DNA of 64,000 nt from positions 310,001-374,000 of the forward strand of contig NZ_JBIGHY010000004.1 of NCBI RefSeq assembly GCF_043555865.1. Reading direction: 5' to 3'. Shown in pieces: positions 60,363 to 64,000 of the stretch. A program made the translations under genes and the position numbers. Position 1 is the stretch's first letter; every line of letters begins with the position of its first letter. Under the pieces are notes generated by a model. The model was not told the origin of the DNA, did not search any database, and saw nothing but the letters and a program-made list of their open reading frames with translations. This stretch comes from Pelomonas dachongensis. GTDB lineage: Bacteria > Pseudomonadota > Gammaproteobacteria > Burkholderiales > Burkholderiaceae_C.

Positions 60363-60403
60363 AATCTAGGCCCGCGGTTTGCGACTGTCAATCGGAATTG
60401 ACG
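60363..60403 (-). promoter_or_regulatory. bchF superoperon promoter with PpsR-type box
   Basis: On the minus strand, -35 TTGACA (60391-60386), a 17-bp spacer and -10 TAGATT (60368-60363) are seen. The -35 forms the end of an 18-bp box at 60386-60403 (TGTC-N10-GACG on the plus strand), one base off the PpsR/CrtJ consensus TGT-N12-ACA. Confidence 0.65.
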
Positions 60404-60487
60404 TAAACAAAACTAGACATTTCTTGCCGGATCGGGAAAATCAGCTTGACGCGAGCCCAGATGACACGCGACATTGCTTCGGCAGGC

Positions 60488-60527
60488 TGTCAACGCAAGC
60501 TGACTGAGCATGTCTCAGTCCCATAAC
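60488..60527 (+). promoter_or_regulatory. aerR promoter with PpsR-type box and inverted repeat
   Basis: The box TGTC-N10-GACT (60488-60505) again ends in a -35-like CTGACT, followed after 16 bp by CATAAC (60522-60527). Overlapping it, GACTGAG-CATGT-CTCAGTC (60502-60520) is a perfect 7-bp inverted repeat across the promoter spacer. A weaker TGT-N12-ACG starts at 60511. Confidence 0.5.
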
Positions 60528-60601
60528 GACGAAGATCAAGCGAAACAAAACGGTTAGCAGTAGCGATTTCTGACGCTGCCCAGCGCCGAGGACCGGAGCC
60601 G

Positions 60602-61666
60602 ATGATTTCCGGCCGCTCACAGGGAACCCTTGCTGCCAACCAGCCCACGAGGAGATACGTGGTGGCTGGATGGACGAACAACAGGCTGGCCAAACGCCAG
60701 CAGGCGCCGCGCGCCATGGCCGCAGCCTCCCGAGGCACGGCAAAGGGTGAGGTGCTGTTTCAGGCCGACCCGCTGACCCTGGCCGAGATGCTGGCCATGA
60801 AGAGTGCTGAGCTCTCTGCCAATCGCGCGCCGCTGGCAGACGACGGGCGACCCCGGCTTGCCTCCCCGCATCTGGTGTCCAGCAACACCTCGCCGGACAT
60901 GCAGCTGTCGCGAATCGTCGAGCTGGAGATCATTCCGCGCCTGATGCTGATGCACAGCGCCCAGCCGCTGCGGGACAGCCCGCCGCGGCCGCCGCTGGCC
61001 ATGACGACCGAGCACGTGCACACGCTGGCACGCCTGGCGGCGGAGGGCGGCGCCGACAGCGCCAACAGCTATGTGCGCGCGCTGCTGGACGCTGGCGCTT
61101 CGCAAGAGCAGGTCTTCCTGGACCTGCTGGCGCCGTGCGCCCGCTGGATGGGCGAGCTGTGGGAGGAGGACCGCTACGACTTCTCGCAGGTCACCATCGG
61201 CCTGTGGCGGCTGCAGCGCGTGCTGCATGAGCAGGGGAGTCGTTTCAATCAAGTGGCGCGCCCGGACGGGGACGGCCACCGTGCCCTGTTGGCGGCCGTG
61301 CCGGGCGCACAGCACACGTTCGGTGTCGTCATGGCGGCCGAGTTCTTCACTCGTGCCGGCTGGGATGTCGAATGCGAGCCCAAGGCCTCGTGGGCTGATC
61401 TGCATGCCCGTTTGACCGGCAATTGGTTCGACATGTTCGGACTGTCAATCTCGACGAGCGACAGCATCCCCCATGTAGCGTCTGCTATTCTTGACATGCG
61501 TGAGGCGTCAGCCAACCGCGATATTTTTGTGATGGTCGGTGGCCCCATGGCGGCGCAAATGCCAGAACTGGCTCGGCTTTGCGGGGCGGATTCGATGGCT
61601 GGTGACGCCTGCAGCGCCGTTGAGGCCGCGAAAAACGGGATTGCCCGGCGCGTCAAGCGAACTTGA
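60602..61666 (+). CDS. aerR: AerR/PpaA-type cobalamin-binding regulator of photosynthesis genes
   Basis: This 354-residue protein has a variable N-terminal region (about 1-130) and a SCHIC-type vitamin B12-binding domain. That domain includes LAPCARWMGELWEEDRYDFS, the QVTIGLWRLQRVLHE helix, GVVMAAEFFTRAGWDVECEP and FMVGGPMAAQMPELA-like strands, as in AerR and PpaA. In Rhodobacter the family modifies CrtJ/PpsR binding in response to light and oxygen. The position next to ppsR, transcribed in the same direction, supports this role. Confidence 0.9.
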   Translation: MISGRSQGTLAANQPTRRYVVAGWTNNRLAKRQQAPRAMAAASRGTAKGEVLFQADPLTLAEMLAMKSAELSANRAPLADDGRPRLASPHLVSSNTSPDMQLSRIVELEIIPRLMLMHSAQPLRDSPPRPPLAMTTEHVHTLARLAAEGGADSANSYVRALLDAGASQEQVFLDLLAPCARWMGELWEEDRYDFSQVTIGLWRLQRVLHEQGSRFNQVARPDGDGHRALLAAVPGAQHTFGVVMAAEFFTRAGWDVECEPKASWADLHARLTGNWFDMFGLSISTSDSIPHVASAILDMREASANRDIFVMVGGPMAAQMPELARLCGADSMAGDACSAVEAAKNGIARRVKRT

Positions 61667-61760
61667 CGTCTGTCAGCGCCGGCTGCCTACTCGCGACACC
61701 GACTTCCTTCAGGTCCTTCGGCGGCATCACTGTGCTGCACTTTGCATTTCAGGGAGCTCG

Positions 61761-63239
61761 ATGCACAACCTTGGCACATCGGCCACCGATCAGCGGTTCG
61801 GAGCGCCCCAGCTCTATTTTGCTGACCTGAATGCCGACGTCCTTGCCGCGGTGGTGGCTGCCTCTGCCGATCTGGCGTTGGTGCTGGACAGTCAGGGTGT
61901 GATCCGCGACATCTCCTTGAGCAGTGGCCGCAGCCAGGAACTGGGCGAGCTGCGCCAGTGGGTGGGCCGGCGCTGGATCGAGACGGTCACGGTCGAGAAC
62001 CGGGGCAAGGTCAACGCGATGCTCGCCGTGGCCGCCTCGGGGGGGGCTGGCACCGAGAACCCGGGCGAGCGCCCCGCACGCCAGGTCACCCACGCCTTGT
62101 CCGGCGGCGTCGATTTGCCGGTCAGCTACAACATCGTGCCCATGGGCGTGCAGGGCCGCCTGTTGGCCTTGGGCCGCGACCTGCGCGAAGTGGCCGCGGT
62201 GCAGCAGCGCCTCGTGGATGCCCAGCAGTCCATGGAGCGGGACTACCTCCGCCTGCGCCACACCGAGGCGCGCTACCGACTGTTGTTCGAAGCCGTCGAC
62301 GAGGCCGTGCTGGTGCTCGATGCGGCCTCCCTGGTCGTGTTCGAACACAACGCGGCTGCGGCACGCCTGCTGGGCGATTCGACCAAGCGCATCGTTGGCC
62401 GCAGCTTCGCTGAACTGCTCGCCGTGGAGAGCCAGGCCGAGTCGTATGCCAGCTTCTCGCAGGCGCGCAGCGCCGGCCGCAGTGACGACACGCTGGTGCG
62501 ACTGGCCAACGGCAACACCGAGCTGAGGCTCGCGGCCAGCCTGTTCAAGCAGGACAGCAGCAGCTCGCTGCTGGTGCGCCTGTCGCCCGCCCGCGCCACC
62601 AGCCCTGAACGCACTGCCAGCCGCAAGGCCGAAGGCCCTTCGCTGCCGGACGTCGTCAACGCCATGCCCGACGCCTTCGTGCTGACCGACATGCAGGGCC
62701 GCATCCTCAGTGCCAACCAGGCCTTCAGCGACATGCTGCAGCTGTCGGCCGGCGAGTCGCTGCAGGGCCAGTCGCTGGACCGCTGGCTGGGTCGCTCGTC
62801 GGTGGACCTGAACGTGCTGATCACCAACCTGCGCCAGCACGGCGTGCTGCGCCTGTTCCCGACGACCTTGCGCGGCAGCTACGGAGAGCCAGCCGCGGTG
62901 GAGATCTCGGCCGTGGCGGTGCCTGACGGTCCCCAGGCCTGCCTCGGCTTCTCCATCCGCGATGTCGCCAGGCGCCTGCCCGCCGAGGGCCGTTCCAACC
63001 GCCAGCTGCCCCGCTCCGTGGAGCAGCTCACCGGCCTGGTGGGCCGGCTGCCGCTGAAGGACATCGTTGGCGAGACCACCGACCTCATCGAGCGTCTGTG
63101 CATCGAGGCGGCGCTCGGCCTCACTCGGGACAACCGCGCGTCTGCCGCCGAGATGCTCGGGCTGTCGCGGCAGGGCCTGTACATGAAGCTGCGGCGCTAC
63201 GGCATGCAGGACTCCGGCGGCTCCGCCAGCCCGGAGTAG
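61761..63239 (+). CDS. ppsR: PpsR/CrtJ transcriptional regulator of photosynthesis genes
   Basis: This 492-residue regulator has an N-terminal domain (about 20-130), two PAS domains (about 165-285 and 300-410) and a Fis-type HTH at the end (AAEMLGLSRQGLYMKLRRYG). The redox-active cysteine next to the HTH is Cys447 in ERLCIEAALGLTRDN; one other cysteine lies in PQACLGFSI. It represses or activates bch, crt and puc genes according to oxygen. AGGGAG precedes ATG 61761. A G8 run lies at 62039-62046 inside the coding sequence. Confidence 0.96.
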   Translation: MHNLGTSATDQRFGAPQLYFADLNADVLAAVVAASADLALVLDSQGVIRDISLSSGRSQELGELRQWVGRRWIETVTVENRGKVNAMLAVAASGGAGTENPGERPARQVTHALSGGVDLPVSYNIVPMGVQGRLLALGRDLREVAAVQQRLVDAQQSMERDYLRLRHTEARYRLLFEAVDEAVLVLDAASLVVFEHNAAAARLLGDSTKRIVGRSFAELLAVESQAESYASFSQARSAGRSDDTLVRLANGNTELRLAASLFKQDSSSSLLVRLSPARATSPERTASRKAEGPSLPDVVNAMPDAFVLTDMQGRILSANQAFSDMLQLSAGESLQGQSLDRWLGRSSVDLNVLITNLRQHGVLRLFPTTLRGSYGEPAAVEISAVAVPDGPQACLGFSIRDVARRLPAEGRSNRQLPRSVEQLTGLVGRLPLKDIVGETTDLIERLCIEAALGLTRDNRASAAEMLGLSRQGLYMKLRRYGMQDSGGSASPE

Positions 63240-63253
63240 CGCGTCACATCCGC

Positions 63254-63270
63254 GCGCTCCATGGGAGCGC
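63254..63270. repeat. Palindrome GCGCTCC-ATG-GGAGCGC after ppsR
   Basis: Perfect 7-bp arms start 15 bp after the ppsR stop, with no T-run. It may be a weak terminator or an operator next to the bchG promoter. Confidence 0.4.
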
Positions 63271-63278
63271 CGACGGAG

Positions 63279-63318
63279 TGTAAATCTGACTTGACATTGA
63301 ATGGTGTCAGCTCAGAAT
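63279..63318 (+). promoter_or_regulatory. bchG promoter with perfect PpsR box
   Basis: TGT-N12-ACA (63279-63296) is an exact match to the PpsR/CrtJ consensus. Its last six bases are TTGACA, the -35; a 16-bp spacer leads to CAGAAT (63313-63318). The -10 is 7 nt from the bchG ATG. Confidence 0.7.
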
Positions 63319-63325
63319 AGGCTGC

Positions 63326-64000
63326 ATGCAGCGCCCCGCTCTTTCGGCTGTCGCCGAACTGCTCAAGCCCATCACCTGGTTTCCGCCGATGTGGGCTTTT
63401 GGCTGCGGTGTGGTGGCTTCGGGGATGCCGGCTGAGGGCCGCTGGCCGCTGATCGTTGCCGGCGTGCTGCTGGCTGGCCCCTTCGTCTGCGCCACCAGCC
63501 AGGCTGTCAACGACTGGTTCGACCGCCATGTCGACGCCATCAACGAGCCTCAGCGGCCCATTCCATCCGGCCGCATGCCGGGCCACTGGGGCCTGTACAT
63601 CGCCGTGGTCTGGACGCTGCTGTCGCTGCTGCTGGCGTGGCAGCTGGGCCCGGTGGGCTTCCTGGCGGGCATGGTGGGCCTGCTGCTGGCCTGGGCCTAC
63701 AGCGCGCCGCCGCTGCGCCTGAAGCGCAATGGCTGGTGGGGCAATGCCGCATGCGGCCTGTGCTACGAAGGTCTGGCCTGGATCACCGGGGCCGCCGTCA
63801 TGGCCATGGGCGAGTTGCCCGATGGCCGCTCGCTGGCGCTGGCGCTGCTTTACAGCCTGGGTGCACACGGCATCATGACGCTGAACGACTTCAAGTCGAT
63901 GAAGGGTGACCGTCAGATGGGCATCGCCTCCCTGCCGGTCATGCTTGGCGCGCCGCGCGCCGCGCAGGTCGCCTCCCTGGTCATGGCCGTGCCGCAAGTC
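63326..64000 (+). CDS. bchG: Bacteriochlorophyll synthase, 3' end outside the window
   Basis: The first 225 residues of this UbiA-type prenyltransferase are present. It attaches the prenyl tail to bacteriochlorophyllide. The start MQRPALSAVAELLKPITWFP and the prenyl-diphosphate motif NDWFDRHVDAINEPQRPIPS are diagnostic. A second DxxxD-type motif lies in LNDFKSMKGDRQMGIASLPV. Several hydrophobic helices follow the expected pattern. The gene runs off the right edge. Confidence 0.96.
   Translation, partial: MQRPALSAVAELLKPITWFPPMWAFGCGVVASGMPAEGRWPLIVAGVLLAGPFVCATSQAVNDWFDRHVDAINEPQRPIPSGRMPGHWGLYIAVVWTLLSLLLAWQLGPVGFLAGMVGLLLAWAYSAPPLRLKRNGWWGNAACGLCYEGLAWITGAAVMAMGELPDGRSLALALLYSLGAHGIMTLNDFKSMKGDRQMGIASLPVMLGAPRAAQVASLVMAVPQV

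Noticed and set aside
1..64000. CRISPR arrays, tRNA or rRNA genes, insertion sequences and attachment sites
   Set aside because: I looked for repeated spacers, cloverleaf sequences, rRNA segments and transposase motifs with terminal repeats and found none.

Overview
The window is GC-rich bacterial DNA with dense coding on both strands. It most likely comes from a phototrophic betaproteobacterium of the Burkholderiales (Rubrivivax/Roseateles type). The main reason is the last 18 kb, a photosynthesis gene cluster in the order bchF-bchN-bchB-bchH-bchL-bchM-lhaA-puhA-puhB-puhC-acsF-puhE on the minus strand. Facing away from it on the plus strand are an aerR/ppaA-type gene, ppsR and the start of bchG. 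As I remember it, this order matches the Rubrivivax gelatinosus superoperon. The oxygen-dependent cyclase acsF suggests pigment synthesis with oxygen present. I see no tRNA, rRNA, CRISPR array, insertion sequence or phage gene.

Layout. 1-6.2 kb: an amidohydrolase cut by the window edge, a DppA-like binding protein, dcd, a small unknown gene and an S46 dipeptidyl-peptidase. 6.3-11.1 kb: YceI, then a tight run of envelope genes (phosphodiester glycosidase lipoprotein, L,D-transpeptidase-like lipoprotein, DUF1566 protein, YnfA) and an exported unknown. 11.3-16.5 kb: two secreted pectin-type proteins flanking a divergent marR / siderophore-interacting pair. 16.5-20.8 kb: an FMN 2-hydroxyacid dehydrogenase, a LysR regulator, a Sel1-repeat protein and a TraB/Tiki-like membrane protein. 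20.8-25.4 kb: a large beta-propeller sensor kinase, a LuxR-type regulator with a degenerate receiver and a canonical LuxR-type response regulator. 25.5-32.8 kb: a plus-strand gene train (haloperoxidase-type hydrolase, catalase, isochorismatase-like hydrolase, XapX protein, YtcJ-like amidohydrolase, DoxX, MFS-monooxygenase fusion). 33.3-44.5 kb: four genes for secreted DUF11/SdrB-type proteins, one ending in a predicted outer-membrane barrel. They form two transcription units behind matching 121-bp upstream elements. 44.6-46.2 kb: a PGAP1/lipase-like hydrolase. 46.3-64 kb: the photosynthesis cluster.

How the parts work together. The photosynthesis genes convert protoporphyrin IX toward bacteriochlorophyll (BchH, BchM, AcsF, BchLNB, BchF, BchG) and assemble the reaction centre and LH1 (PuhA, PuhB, PuhC, PuhE, LhaA). 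PpsR and AerR control them. Three predicted PpsR boxes, ahead of bchF, aerR and bchG, all place the -35 hexamer in the last six bases of the 18-bp box. At bchF and bchG the predicted -10 lies only 7 nt from the ATG, which suggests leaderless or nearly leaderless mRNAs. The least explained parts of the window are the DUF11/barrel locus with its duplicated promoter element, and the 25.5-32.8 kb oxidative/hydrolase train next to its sensor system.
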